DNA of 64,000 nucleotides, from contig NZ_JAQGPL010000001.1 of the NCBI RefSeq assembly GCF_028826105.1, positions 4,490,501-4,554,500 on the forward strand. The letters run 5' to 3'. The notes below the pieces were generated by a model that was not told the origin of the DNA, searched no databases, and saw nothing but the letters and a program-made list of their open reading frames with translations. This document shows positions 41,592 to 50,317 of this stretch, one piece after another (the stretch's first letter is position 1; every line of letters starts with the position of its first letter). The position numbers were made by a program, and so were the translations under genes. The DNA is from Paenibacillus humicola. Its GTDB lineage: Bacteria; Bacillota; Bacilli; Paenibacillales; Paenibacillaceae.

Positions 41592-41918
41592 ACGTTTAGC
41601 TTAAACGGATTCGGCTTTGCAAGGATTACGTTTCGTTTCCGTTAGGATTATCAAGCCTGCAGCCGGTTGAATTACCGATATTTTGCAGCGCCCTTTTTAG
41701 GTTCGCTGCGGATTGTATCCGGTTTCGGCATGCAGCGGTATACTCCGGATAGCTCCAATCCCCTGGCATCCGACGATGGAATGAAGACGATGGGATGAAG
41801 AAGAATAAAGGAAGGAGGCCCTAACCCTAATTTTGAAAACGCTGTCTTCAAGTCAGTCGTTTTCACCTGTAATACCCTTGACGGTCAGTCTCGGGCCTGA
41901 AGAGCAAGGAGGAATAGC

Positions 41919-43445
41919 ATGTATCGATGGCTTAGAAAACCGCTTGCCGCCGCAGTCCTTGCGACGGCGCTTGCGACCGCGGCAGCAGGCTGCAGCGGCG
42001 GCAAGGGGGAGGAATCGGGCGGGACTTCGGTTCAATCGAAGAACGAACCGTTTCCGATCACAATGATGAACCAAAGCATTGTCGCAGAAGTTCCCGCCGC
42101 GGACAATCCGATGGTCAAAGCGCTGGAAGACTATACGAACACCAAGCTGAATATCCAATGGGTGCCCAGCTCGAACTACAACGAGAAGCTCAACTCCGTC
42201 ATCGCCTCAGGCTCTCTTCCCATGGTCCTGCTCGTTACGGAAAGGCAGCAGTCGATCATTCAGGCACTGCGGGGCGGCTTTTTCTGGGATATTACGCCGT
42301 ATCTCCAGGATTACCCGAACCTGGCGAAGGCGCAAAGCAAGGCGGTCAGGAATTCGCTCTCCGTCGACGGCAAAACCTATTCGCTGTTCATCTCGTTGTC
42401 TCCCGTACTCGACAGCTTCATTTACCGGAAAGACTGGCTGGATCATCTCGGCCTGAAGCCGCCTGAAACGCTGGACGACATCTATGCCGTGCTGAAAGCG
42501 TTCACGCAGGACGACCCCGACGGGGACGAAAAAAACGATACGGTTGCCTTCGCCGAAGAAAGCGGCTTGCGCGGGTTCAACTTTCTGCTGGCCGCGCACG
42601 GCGGAGGGAACGAATGGGATGTCGTCGACGGAAAGCTTGTTCCGACCATTTTCAGTCAGGCTTATCTCGATACCTTGAATTTTTACAAAAAGCTTTATGA
42701 CGAGAAGCTGATGAATCAGGATTTCGCTATCTCAACGAGGCAGACGAACATTGACAAGATGAACCAGGGGCAGATTGGCGTCCGAATGGGAGCGCCGGAT
42801 CAAATTACTCGCCAAAATCAATTGTACAAGTCGAACCCGAAAGCGGTGCTGGATTTGACCGCTTCCGTAAACGGCGTCAAAGGCCGCAGAGTTCTGATGA
42901 GCGCCGGTTATTTCGGGGAATTCATGTTTCCCAAATCAAGCGTCAAAACCGAAGCCGATCTTCGACGGATACTGGAGTTTTTCGATAAAAGCTCCGATCC
43001 GGGCGGACAAACGATTTTCCAGTGGGGCGTGGAGGGCACTCACTATACGGTGCAGGACGGCAAGGCCAAGCGGACTCCGGCGCAGGCGGATCTTTACAAT
43101 TCGCTCATTCCGGTCAGAACGATGCTTCGGATATCGGACGGGAAGGGAGCGATGGAAGGCGCCGTCGATCCGATTATCGCGAAGTATACCGCAGCGCAGG
43201 ACGCGGTGATGGACGATCTGGTGCTCAATCCGGCTTCCAAATATATCTCGGATACGATGCTGAAGAAAGGCTCCGATCTGGATCAATTGATCAACGATGC
43301 GCGCATTAAATACATTATGGGCGAACTGAATGCGGATGGCTGGAAGGATGCTTTGGAAGCGTGGCGCAAAGCCGGCGGGGATCAGGTAATCCAGGAAATG
43401 AACGAGCAGTATGCCAAAGATCCCGATAAAATCAAAGTCGATTGA
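41919..43445 (+). CDS. Orphan extracellular solute-binding lipoprotein
   Basis: This 508-residue protein has a lipoprotein signal (LATALATAAAGC, lipid Cys near 25) and the family-1 solute-binding fold: LNIQWVPSSNYNEKLNSVIA, then YRKDWLDHLGLKPPETLDDI and DDPDGDEKNDTVAF, the calcium-loop region. It resembles the LipO branch at 26341. No permease gene is near, so it either pairs with a transporter elsewhere or is the remnant of a lost operon; decayed DNA on its 5' side fits the latter. AAGGAGGA precedes the ATG and its own terminator follows. Confidence 0.85.
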   Translation: MYRWLRKPLAAAVLATALATAAAGCSGGKGEESGGTSVQSKNEPFPITMMNQSIVAEVPAADNPMVKALEDYTNTKLNIQWVPSSNYNEKLNSVIASGSLPMVLLVTERQQSIIQALRGGFFWDITPYLQDYPNLAKAQSKAVRNSLSVDGKTYSLFISLSPVLDSFIYRKDWLDHLGLKPPETLDDIYAVLKAFTQDDPDGDEKNDTVAFAEESGLRGFNFLLAAHGGGNEWDVVDGKLVPTIFSQAYLDTLNFYKKLYDEKLMNQDFAISTRQTNIDKMNQGQIGVRMGAPDQITRQNQLYKSNPKAVLDLTASVNGVKGRRVLMSAGYFGEFMFPKSSVKTEADLRRILEFFDKSSDPGGQTIFQWGVEGTHYTVQDGKAKRTPAQADLYNSLIPVRTMLRISDGKGAMEGAVDPIIAKYTAAQDAVMDDLVLNPASKYISDTMLKKGSDLDQLINDARIKYIMGELNADGWKDALEAWRKAGGDQVIQEMNEQYAKDPDKIKVD

Positions 43446-43452
43446 AAAGGGA

Positions 43453-43476
43453 AAGGGGCGAGTTTTCGCCCCTTCT
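43453..43476 (+). terminator. Terminator after the orphan solute-binding gene
   Basis: AAGGGGCGA and TCGCCCCTT pair around GTTT and are followed by a short T/C-rich run. Confidence 0.65.
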
Positions 43477-43588
43477 GTTCTTGCAAACACAGTTGCCGAA
43501 TTAGAAGTTACATCTCCTCTTCTATCCGGATAACAATTGGAGGGATCCTGCGAATTAGCGAGCATTCTGGCCTTCCAGTGATGCTTTC

Positions 43589-46033
43589 TTAAATTCGAAG
43601 GCCATACAAGGAGCCGCCGTCAACCCGGTACCATGCATCATACCGGTATTGCTTCTCTCCCGGACCGCTGTAGACATGCTGCCGGTAATACAGCTCTCCC
43701 GGACCGTTGAAGGAATACAACAGCTTCCCTTCTTGGGTGGAGTACAGGTACGTGGTGTCATTAAGCGTATACACGACGCTGCCGTCCGGTATCCCTCTTG
43801 TATCGTACTGCGTTTCCCCCTCCCAATGCTGCAGAACCGCACCGTTCTTCCAATAGTACGTCATGGGTAATCCATTGAGCTCCAGGGTATAAACAATGCC
43901 ATCGGCGGATAACATGGCTTTGCCGATCGTATAATCCGACCCGGCGGCGTCGTACACCTTGACCTGGGTTTTATCCGTGCGGTTGTACAGCCAGAGTACG
44001 GTATCGCCGGTTGCTTTCCAAACGATATGATTTTGGTCAAAGTCAAGGATCGTTCCGTCAAAATGGTTAAGCAGCGTTTCCGGTGTTGGGTCAGGATTAT
44101 AGGCAGCAGTCGTGATTGTCACGTTCTTCTTCACGCTTTGATTGCCCGCGGCATCGACAGCGACCAGTGTGAAGACGTAAGACGACTTTTGTGACAACCC
44201 TTTCACTTCATAGCTGCTCGCGGTCCCCTTCAACGTCGTAAGCAGCTGATTGTTTTGAAAGAGCAAGTAGTTGGCTACTCCCGTATCGTCGGTGGCCGGC
44301 TGCCAATGCAGCTGTACGCTGTTGTGGGTCACATCGGAAAACGTCAGCACGTTGCCCTGAGGCCACACGGGCGCCTCCGTATCGCTTGGCGCTTGAGATT
44401 TCACGCCGAAGATTGTATCGCTGAGCAAATAAAAGAGCTGGCCGTTTATCGATTTCAACTTGCCTTGGTTTCTGGCAATAAGTGTCGGTTTGACCATACC
44501 CTGGTGGTATTGGTACAACTTGCTTTCGTTTTCAATGACCAGGGTACCCAAGTTATCTAAAGAATGAATTTTAGATGCTTTGTTAAAGTAAGTGGCCTGC
44601 GTTACCGTGCCTTCAGGGGACTGTAAATACACTTGCTGCACATTGCTTGCGCTCGGCTTCTGGAAGGCTACCCAGCCCTCGTTTACCGTATAGTCGCCAA
44701 TTCGTCCCGCAGTCGTTCCGTGATCGACTTCCGTCACCGTTCCATCCTGGTATTTCATTAGGCTGCTGCCGTCGTTTACGGTGAACAGAATCGCCTTGCC
44801 GTCGGTCACCGGTCTGCTCGGTGCCCCTGGATACTCAAATGCAGTTGTCATGCCTCCTGTTACCGGGTCATAGCGGAACATTTGATCACTTTTCTTGCCG
44901 CTCAAATCCGAGTCCAGCAGAAAGGTGCCGCTCGGTTCCAATGCAGCGTGTAGTTCATTATGATAATCAATTGGAATCGTGCGGGCTGTCCCGGTTTTGG
45001 TATCAACCCACTGAAGCCGGAAAGAATCCGAACCTAATACATAATTCCCGCTAAACTGCCAATTCAGTTCAGGCGCCACCTCAGTGGACGTGAGCTTCTC
45101 TCCATTCCAGGAATGCAGCATCATTCTTGTATAACCATCCTGACCTTCGTCGACGAGGAAGGCGGCTCCAGCGGGCGTAAGTTCAAACCAAGATTGATAG
45201 TTATAATATCCACTAATTGGTACTTTTGTCTCGGTACCGTCATTACGGTTCTTGATAATCAATTCACTGTTCCCGGCAAGCAACAGACGAGACTCATCCG
45301 CATCCAAGACCGAACCCGATTCACGCTCCATCTCCACCAATTCAGGGCTGGATTCAACATAAACGGTACGAAACAAGTCTACCCGATGGTTGTCATCGCC
45401 GCCTGGCGATTCGGGTCCATCCGAAATGGTATATTCGATGCTCAGCGATCTGCCGTTATACTTTGTAACATCAAATACACGGTCAAACTTGCCTGTGCCC
45501 TGATCACTCGCAATGAAATCGGGATAATAGGGGGATAGTCCGATTTTTACCAAAAAAGAAGGCTGCGCGAGGTCATCCTCGGCTTCAGCGATGACATGCA
45601 AGCTATTATTGCGAATGATGGATAGATTTTCAGGTTCCATTCGCGTGATGACAGGAGGTTCATCATAGGTAAAGGTTCCCGTCCCCGTTCCAATGCTGCC
45701 ATATATATCTACCGCGGTTACAATTAAGGTATGTTCACCTTTCGCCAGACCGCTCAGCGGCATTTCTCCCTTCCAATTGCAGCTTGGGCAGGAGCGTGTC
45801 AAGGTTACTTCTCGGCCGCTGGTAGAAGCAGTAACGCTTTTCAGTTCATACAAGGATGTCACGGCTGCTAAAATTTGTACCTTCGTGGCTGCATCATCGG
45901 TCGTCAGCTTTGTACTCGTAATTCGGACGTCATCTTGTGCCGCTGCCGCGGAAACGCTTTCAGCGGCGGCTGCCTGGAAGGGCAGAAGCAGCGTCAGCAA
46001 TCCGCAAATCAAAAGCATAAATCGTCGGTTCAA
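43589..46033 (-). CDS. Secreted protein with propeller-like repeats and a fibronectin type III domain
   Basis: This 814-residue protein has a signal peptide (FMLLICGLLTLLLPFQAAAAE). Ig-like sequence (DVRITSTKLTTDDAATKVQI, SCPSC) lies in the first 200 residues. WD/DUF5050-like short repeats follow to about 550. An FN3 domain at about 560-650 reads SVQLHWQPATDDTGVANYLL and SSYVFTLVAVDAAGNQ. More propeller-like repeats end the protein. It is probably displayed outside the cell. No cell-wall anchor or enzyme motif is visible. A fragment of a second copy lies at 41445. No ribosome site is obvious beyond a weak one at the ATG. Confidence 0.75.
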   Translation of the reverse strand: MNRRFMLLICGLLTLLLPFQAAAAESVSAAAAQDDVRITSTKLTTDDAATKVQILAAVTSLYELKSVTASTSGREVTLTRSCPSCNWKGEMPLSGLAKGEHTLIVTAVDIYGSIGTGTGTFTYDEPPVITRMEPENLSIIRNNSLHVIAEAEDDLAQPSFLVKIGLSPYYPDFIASDQGTGKFDRVFDVTKYNGRSLSIEYTISDGPESPGGDDNHRVDLFRTVYVESSPELVEMERESGSVLDADESRLLLAGNSELIIKNRNDGTETKVPISGYYNYQSWFELTPAGAAFLVDEGQDGYTRMMLHSWNGEKLTSTEVAPELNWQFSGNYVLGSDSFRLQWVDTKTGTARTIPIDYHNELHAALEPSGTFLLDSDLSGKKSDQMFRYDPVTGGMTTAFEYPGAPSRPVTDGKAILFTVNDGSSLMKYQDGTVTEVDHGTTAGRIGDYTVNEGWVAFQKPSASNVQQVYLQSPEGTVTQATYFNKASKIHSLDNLGTLVIENESKLYQYHQGMVKPTLIARNQGKLKSINGQLFYLLSDTIFGVKSQAPSDTEAPVWPQGNVLTFSDVTHNSVQLHWQPATDDTGVANYLLFQNNQLLTTLKGTASSYEVKGLSQKSSYVFTLVAVDAAGNQSVKKNVTITTAAYNPDPTPETLLNHFDGTILDFDQNHIVWKATGDTVLWLYNRTDKTQVKVYDAAGSDYTIGKAMLSADGIVYTLELNGLPMTYYWKNGAVLQHWEGETQYDTRGIPDGSVVYTLNDTTYLYSTQEGKLLYSFNGPGELYYRQHVYSGPGEKQYRYDAWYRVDGGSLYGLRI

Positions 46034-46189
46034 TTCATATCACTCCCCATGGATGTTATCTATTAAACATACCATGTTCAGGAAAATATGAAATTCCTCT
46101 AAAGAGCCATTTACATTACGAGCTGTCAGTTGTTAGTACTGTTATTCACGACAGACCATCCAATAATTCTTTTTTTTGCATATTTTCCA

Positions 46190-46794
46190 CTATCTATAAA
46201 AATAATCCCCCACAAGACTTAGCGTTGCTATTGTAATTTCTGTTCTGGTTACGAAGTTTTCTGCAAGCTTGTACAGTTCGGCTAAATCGGGTCTTCCGGT
46301 GTCGTAAAATTTAGCAGCAGCTTCTTCGATGGACATTTTTTCAACTGCAATAACTCTTTCGCCGCATTCCCGTCCGGTCCGTAAAGCTGCAATGCCATTA
46401 CAACACGAGTAGGATCCGCAACAGCTTCGTTAATTTGAACCGTATAACCTTTATCTTTCACCTTAATGTTCGGGTATTGCACGAATCCTAGTTCTTGTGC
46501 CCGTAACAAGCCGATGTCTGCATTATTATGGGTAAATAATGAACGTAACATTTCCGCAAATGATGGCACGGAAAATAAAGCGGTTATTCCTAAAAGGATG
46601 AATAACGAAGCCGTTCCTATTGCAAGCCGCCATCCTTTACTTCTCCTTTTGGGCTTGTATAGTCCGTTTTTATCAGGAAAAATCGTGGGCAAAGACGCTA
46701 AAGTTTGATCGATCCGCTTTCTAACGACTTCCGGAAGCTCTGCAGACTGATCTTCAAAAAACTCCTTCATCTTTTTATCAAAGTATGCACTCAT
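46190..46794 (-). pseudogene. DUF4179-type anti-sigma factor, truncated
   Basis: The main frame (46794-46282) overlaps the sigma gene stop in ATGA. It has a cytoplasmic N-terminus (KKMKEFFEDQSAELP), a membrane helix (WRLAIGTASLFILLGITALF) and the start of an outer DUF4179-like domain (KGYTVQINEAVADPTRVVMA), then ends after 170 residues, less than half of the family's length. A one-base shift in an A-run near 46338 would continue as MSIEEAAAKFYDTGRPDLAE and then YKLAENFVTRTEITIATLSL to a stop at 46190. That tail is unlike the family, so a deletion plus frameshift is likely. Confidence 0.6.
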
Positions 46795-47315
46795 GACCGT
46801 ATATTCCTTTCTTCGGGAATTCTTAACCATTTGGCTAGGTTTAAACGGGCACGATGCAGACGAGATTTAATGGTACCTTCCGAGGTTTCCAATACATCCG
46901 CTATCTGTTTAAGAGGCATATCCTCAAAATAATAAAGTGTAATGACAATTCTAAGCGATTCCTCCAACCGATCGACCGCATCCCTCAAATCAATTCTTTC
47001 AGCTTCACAGTCGGAAAAGACATAAAAATCCTTTGCTTCTGCAAGTACAGTTCTTTTTTGTTTTCTTATAATCTGGTTGCATTCATTGATGAGAATACGT
47101 AATATCCATGACTTGAAGAAACCCGGTTCTCGCAGCGTGTGGAGAGAACGGTAACTTTTCAATATCGTTTCTTGGATCGCATCTGCACAATCTTCATCCC
47201 GTTTGACAATGGATCGAGCCACACCGTATAAATTCTTTTCAATGTGTTTTATAAGATAAAAAAAGGCTTCCCTATCCCCTTTTTGGGCAATTTTTACGTA
47301 TGGCTCTAAGTCCAC
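46791..47315 (-). CDS. ECF RNA polymerase sigma factor
   Basis: This 174-residue protein has region 2 (SIVKRDEDCADAIQETILKS, then GFFKSWILRILINECNQIIR) and region 4 (RIVITLYYFEDMPLKQIADV, EGTIKSRLHRARLNLAKWL). It resembles SigV/SigW-like ECFs that respond to envelope stress. GTG is the start, with GAGGAGG nine bases before it. The next gene, overlapping by four bases, is its anti-sigma partner, which is truncated. If the remnant cannot bind, the sigma factor may be always active or controlled some other way. Confidence 0.9.
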   Translation of the reverse strand: MDLEPYVKIAQKGDREAFFYLIKHIEKNLYGVARSIVKRDEDCADAIQETILKSYRSLHTLREPGFFKSWILRILINECNQIIRKQKRTVLAEAKDFYVFSDCEAERIDLRDAVDRLEESLRIVITLYYFEDMPLKQIADVLETSEGTIKSRLHRARLNLAKWLRIPEERNIRS

Positions 47316-47443
47316 ATTATTTAGCCTCCTCTGGTACCGACCATTTTACACTATGGATTAGAGGCAGCATCTACGAATTTGGTTCACGAAACTCTTTTTT
47401 TCGGATTAACAAAATTCCCAGCGCAAAACTGATCTTATATACC

Positions 47444-47471
47444 AAAAAAACCAGCCCTTTAAAAGGACTGG
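47444..47471 (-). terminator. Rho-independent terminator
   Basis: CCAG plus CCTTT arms form a stem followed on the minus strand by seven T. It ends the GyrI-like gene and the short ORFs after it. Confidence 0.7.
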
Positions 47472-47528
47472 TTTGCCGCGCTGCTCATCTCCCGTTTGTT
47501 GAGCGGTTCACCGCCTTGTACGGCACGG

Positions 47529-47645
47529 CTATTTCTCCAACTCATAGCGGGCTGCGATAATGCCCGACTTGAACGTTCGGCTGGACAGCAGCTTGAGCCT
47601 GATTTTCTCATCGCCGCCGTGGAATACCGATTTTCCGATGCCCAT
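47529..47645 (-). CDS. Possible 38-residue ORF
   Basis: ATG at 47645 follows AAAGGGG and encodes GIGKSVFHGGDEKIRLKLLS and TFKSGIIAARYELEK. It is basic and looks like the end of a protein; I recognise no family. It lies just before a terminator. It may be the C-terminal piece of a gene whose start is at 47769, with the middle deleted. Confidence 0.3.
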   Translation of the reverse strand: MGIGKSVFHGGDEKIRLKLLSSRTFKSGIIAARYELEK

Positions 47646-47700
47646 TTAAACCCCTTTGCAGCTCAATTATCAGGCACTTTAGCGTGGAAAAGCAGCCGAT

Positions 47701-47769
47701 CTAGCCGATCTTTCTGTCGTCTGCCATCGTCTCGATTAAGCTATCGTAATCCGTTAGGTTAACGCTCAT
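47701..47769 (-). CDS. Possible 22-residue ORF coupled to the GyrI-like gene
   Basis: Its ATG overlaps the stop of the GyrI-like gene in ATGA. It encodes SVNLTDYDSLIETMADDRKI and stops at 47701. It may be the N-terminal piece of a deleted gene whose C-terminus is the ORF at 47529. Confidence 0.3.
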   Translation of the reverse strand: MSVNLTDYDSLIETMADDRKIG

Positions 47770-48248
47770 TTCTTCTTTACAGGACAAAATATTTTTATTT
47801 CATTTCGTTCATCATCCGATTCTATTATTGTCATCTCATCGTATCTTTCAAAATAATAAGAAACATCATCGTTGGTATAGCCATTTTCATTTATCCACTT
47901 AGTCGTGTAATCATAAGCGGTTACCGTTTTGCTAGCTGGTCCCCTATACTGAGTCATTGAATAAGTACGTGGCAATAGATGGATATGAATCATTCCATGT
48001 GGTAAGTTTTCGAGTGGATCTACTTCAAAACAGCAATAAAAGTCTACTGTGCCAGTATTTCCTTTGTAGTTTGGAGGAGATATACCATAGGTCACATTTG
48101 GGTTTTTTATATTTTTAATTTCATTACGTCTTCTTATCAATTCTTCAAATGCACGTCCAATGCTTTCCCCTAGATTTGACATATGAGCACTCGCCCTTAC
48201 GCCAACATATGCAGAGATACTGCTAGTTTGAACGATTTCAACTTCCAT
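47766..48248 (-). CDS. GyrI-like/AraC effector-binding-domain protein
   Basis: This 160-residue protein starts at 48248 with GGGAGTGG before it. VEIVQTSSISAYVGVRAS opens the SOUL/GyrI-like small-molecule-binding domain, then SNLGESIGRAFEELIRRRNE and HGMIHIHLLPRTYSMTQYRG, with YDYTTKWINENGYTNDD near the C-terminus. Such stand-alone domains bind small aromatic or cationic compounds; a link to DNA gyrase inhibition is not shown. The open frame upstream to 48335 is the tail of the decayed Nudix gene. An ATGA overlap couples a short ORF downstream. Confidence 0.75.
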   Translation of the reverse strand: MEVEIVQTSSISAYVGVRASAHMSNLGESIGRAFEELIRRRNEIKNIKNPNVTYGISPPNYKGNTGTVDFYCCFEVDPLENLPHGMIHIHLLPRTYSMTQYRGPASKTVTAYDYTTKWINENGYTNDDVSYYFERYDEMTIIESDDERNEIKIFCPVKKK

Positions 48249-48309
48249 TGGATCCACTCCCAATTTTGTTATCCCTTGATATTTGACTCTTACATTTGAG
48301 AAGCATTTT

Positions 48310-48568
48310 TCACGCTCCAAACGGCTCAAAGGCATGTAAAATTGCTCCCGTTTCTTCTAGCAGTTCCCGTTTTATTGCAGAGGGATAATCTTCACCCTTT
48401 TCTAAAGTCCCGCCCGGTAATTTTCTAAACGGATGACCATACATTGATGACTAATAATCGGTACAACATTAACATTTGAAATAAGGCTCTCCTTTGGTAA
48501 CTCCATTACAAATTCAGCTTCGATTTTGCCCCATGTCGTTTTTTTGAAATAGGTTTGCAAACCGTTCA
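48310..48568 (-). pseudogene. Nudix hydrolase, frameshifted and truncated
   Basis: ATG at 48568 opens MNGLQTYFKKTTWGKIEAEF and CMVIRLEN, the opening strand of a Nudix protein, then stops. One base shift near 48415 continues KLPGGTLEKGEDYPSAIKRE and LLEETGAILHAFEPFGA, a full Nudix box, to a stop at 48310. The domain is cut after about 85 residues, where the family has about 150. So there is both a frameshift and a lost C-terminus. The GyrI-like gene begins 62 bases further. Confidence 0.65.
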
Positions 48569-48630
48569 TATCTGTTCATGGAATTTCCCCTAATCTTAAA
48601 GAAATGGGTTTAAGCCCTTTACCTGGTTTG

Positions 48631-48678
48631 CTCCCCTCTAAGTAGACGAGTTTGAAAAAATATCTACTTGGAGGGGAG
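48631..48678. repeat. Inverted repeat, 16-bp arms
   Basis: CTCCCCTCTAAGTAGA at 48631-48646 pairs with 48663-48678 with one mismatch around a 16-base loop containing an A-run. It lies after the RCC1 gene stop. It may terminate that gene or be a mobile-element trace; no insertion sequence is adjacent. Confidence 0.45.
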
Positions 48679-48748
48679 CGTCCGATTAATGTCGATTCCG
48701 CCCTATATCCCGCTGCGCGTCCGGGTAATCGACGCTGATCCCATAGGT

Positions 48749-50317
48749 TTAGTTATCGTTATACTGAGCATTAACATAGACGAAAACCTTTTCCTGACTA
48801 TAATCTTCGTCTGTATGTCCCTTCACCTTCCACTCGGCTGTATAACCTTCGGGAACCTCCGTTTTACTGAACTCGGTTCCATCCTGGTTTTCCTTCGTTT
48901 CTTCATTCGATTGGCTGCCATCCCCTAGGATATCCAGATTAAGGTCATAATTTTTCCCTTTCGGGGAAATCATGGAGACCGTAATGGTTCCGTGGAAGCC
49001 TTTTGGAGGACTCCAAGATCCGCTCAGCTCTTGTCCCGGGGACGAAATGTACCCATAATATAACGAATACTCATTATGGGACCCGCCGTTAACATTAGAT
49101 TTGGAATCGGAAAGCTGGAACGAGTCCGTATGGTTCAGATGAACCTGAACAGGCACATCGACAAGCACATCACGTTCTGACGTTGTTCCGTTACCCAGTT
49201 GACCATACTCATTCTCTCCCCATGCCCACAGGGTCCCATCGCTTTTGAGAGCAAGAGTATGGTCATATCCGGTAGCGATGGAGACGATCGAACCGAGACC
49301 CTGTACCTGAACCGGAGGGGCTGCGTTTTCGTCGCCTAATTGTTGGTGATATCCCCATTCCCAGACGGTTCCGTCTTCTTTGAGGGCTACGTTATGATTA
49401 TATGCAGTAGCGATGGCGGCTACTGAATTGAGATTATGCACCTGAAACGGCGGATCTGCTACGTATCCCATTGATCCGTCCGATTCTTGTGCTCCCCCCC
49501 ATTCCCAGACGGTCCCGTCGTTCTCGAGTGCCAGACATTGATCTATCCCAGCAACGACGGCGCTCACCGATTTGAGGTTAGGTACTTGAGTAAGACTCAT
49601 CGGTTCATATAAATTACCAGTGCCAATCTGTCCTGAACCATTGAGTCCCCACGCCCAGACGGTTCCGTCCTTTTTAAGTGCCAAACTAAATTGATCGCCC
49701 GCAGCGACCGCGACTACCGAATCGAGATAATGGCCTACCGAATCTTGCTCGATCATTTTAACGGGGGTATGACGGTCGATATCAGTCCAGTCGCCAAGTT
49801 GGCTTCCGTCGTTGCTGCCCCATGCCCAAACGGTTCCATCGCTTTTGAGAGCCAAATTAAAAAAACTGCCCGCAGCGATGGCGACTACCGAATCGAGACC
49901 CTGTACTTGTACGGGTGTATCCCGGTCTATCGTACTCCCATCACCGAGTTGGCCATAGTAATTGTACCCCCATGCCCAGACAGTCCCATCGCTCTTGAGG
50001 GCCAAACTATGCCAATTACCTGCAGCTACATCGACCACATCTGTAAGATTCTTGACCTGAACGGGAGTGACACGGTTTTCCTTCGTTCCATCGCCAAGCT
50101 GGCCGTACCAATTATTTCCCCAAGTCCATACGGTACCGTCACTTTGAAGAGCGATAGAATGAAATTCTCCTCCATCAACCTTTTTTATTGATTTTCCTGC
50201 CGCTCCTCCATCAACCTGTGGGACCGATTTATCCGCTGCAGCCGCTATATTCGATACAAAAACAAGACAAAAAAACAGACAGAAGATGACCGTAATCCGT
50301 AATCGTCGTAATCTCAC
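48749..50317 (-). CDS. Secreted RCC1-repeat beta-propeller protein
   Basis: This 522-residue protein has a signal peptide (RITVIFCLFFCLVFVSNIAA) and seven RCC1 repeats from about residue 50 to 390, each with a form of ALKSDGTVWAWG and a QLGDG turn, giving a seven-bladed propeller. The last 110 residues form a jelly-roll-like domain (GSWSPPKGFHGTITVSMISP). It starts at GTG with GGGAGGGA and has a sigma-A promoter about 90 bases upstream. Bacterial RCC1 proteins are mostly uncharacterised and could bind sugars or proteins. No anchor motif, so it is probably released or wall-associated. Confidence 0.85.
   Translation of the reverse strand: MRLRRLRITVIFCLFFCLVFVSNIAAAADKSVPQVDGGAAGKSIKKVDGGEFHSIALQSDGTVWTWGNNWYGQLGDGTKENRVTPVQVKNLTDVVDVAAGNWHSLALKSDGTVWAWGYNYYGQLGDGSTIDRDTPVQVQGLDSVVAIAAGSFFNLALKSDGTVWAWGSNDGSQLGDWTDIDRHTPVKMIEQDSVGHYLDSVVAVAAGDQFSLALKKDGTVWAWGLNGSGQIGTGNLYEPMSLTQVPNLKSVSAVVAGIDQCLALENDGTVWEWGGAQESDGSMGYVADPPFQVHNLNSVAAIATAYNHNVALKEDGTVWEWGYHQQLGDENAAPPVQVQGLGSIVSIATGYDHTLALKSDGTLWAWGENEYGQLGNGTTSERDVLVDVPVQVHLNHTDSFQLSDSKSNVNGGSHNEYSLYYGYISSPGQELSGSWSPPKGFHGTITVSMISPKGKNYDLNLDILGDGSQSNEETKENQDGTEFSKTEVPEGYTAEWKVKGHTDEDYSQEKVFVYVNAQYNDN

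Larger units (their letters stand above)
41255..41918. other. Gene-poor stretch with relics
   Basis: No intact gene. It holds an FN3-gene fragment (41445-41500), a plus-strand terminator with no gene before it (41548-41591), and minus-strand sequence near 41672-41866 whose last codons (PDTIRSEPKKGAAKYR) look like a C-terminus but have no recognisable start. The SD and start of the next gene lie at the right end (AAGGAGGA). Confidence 0.4.
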
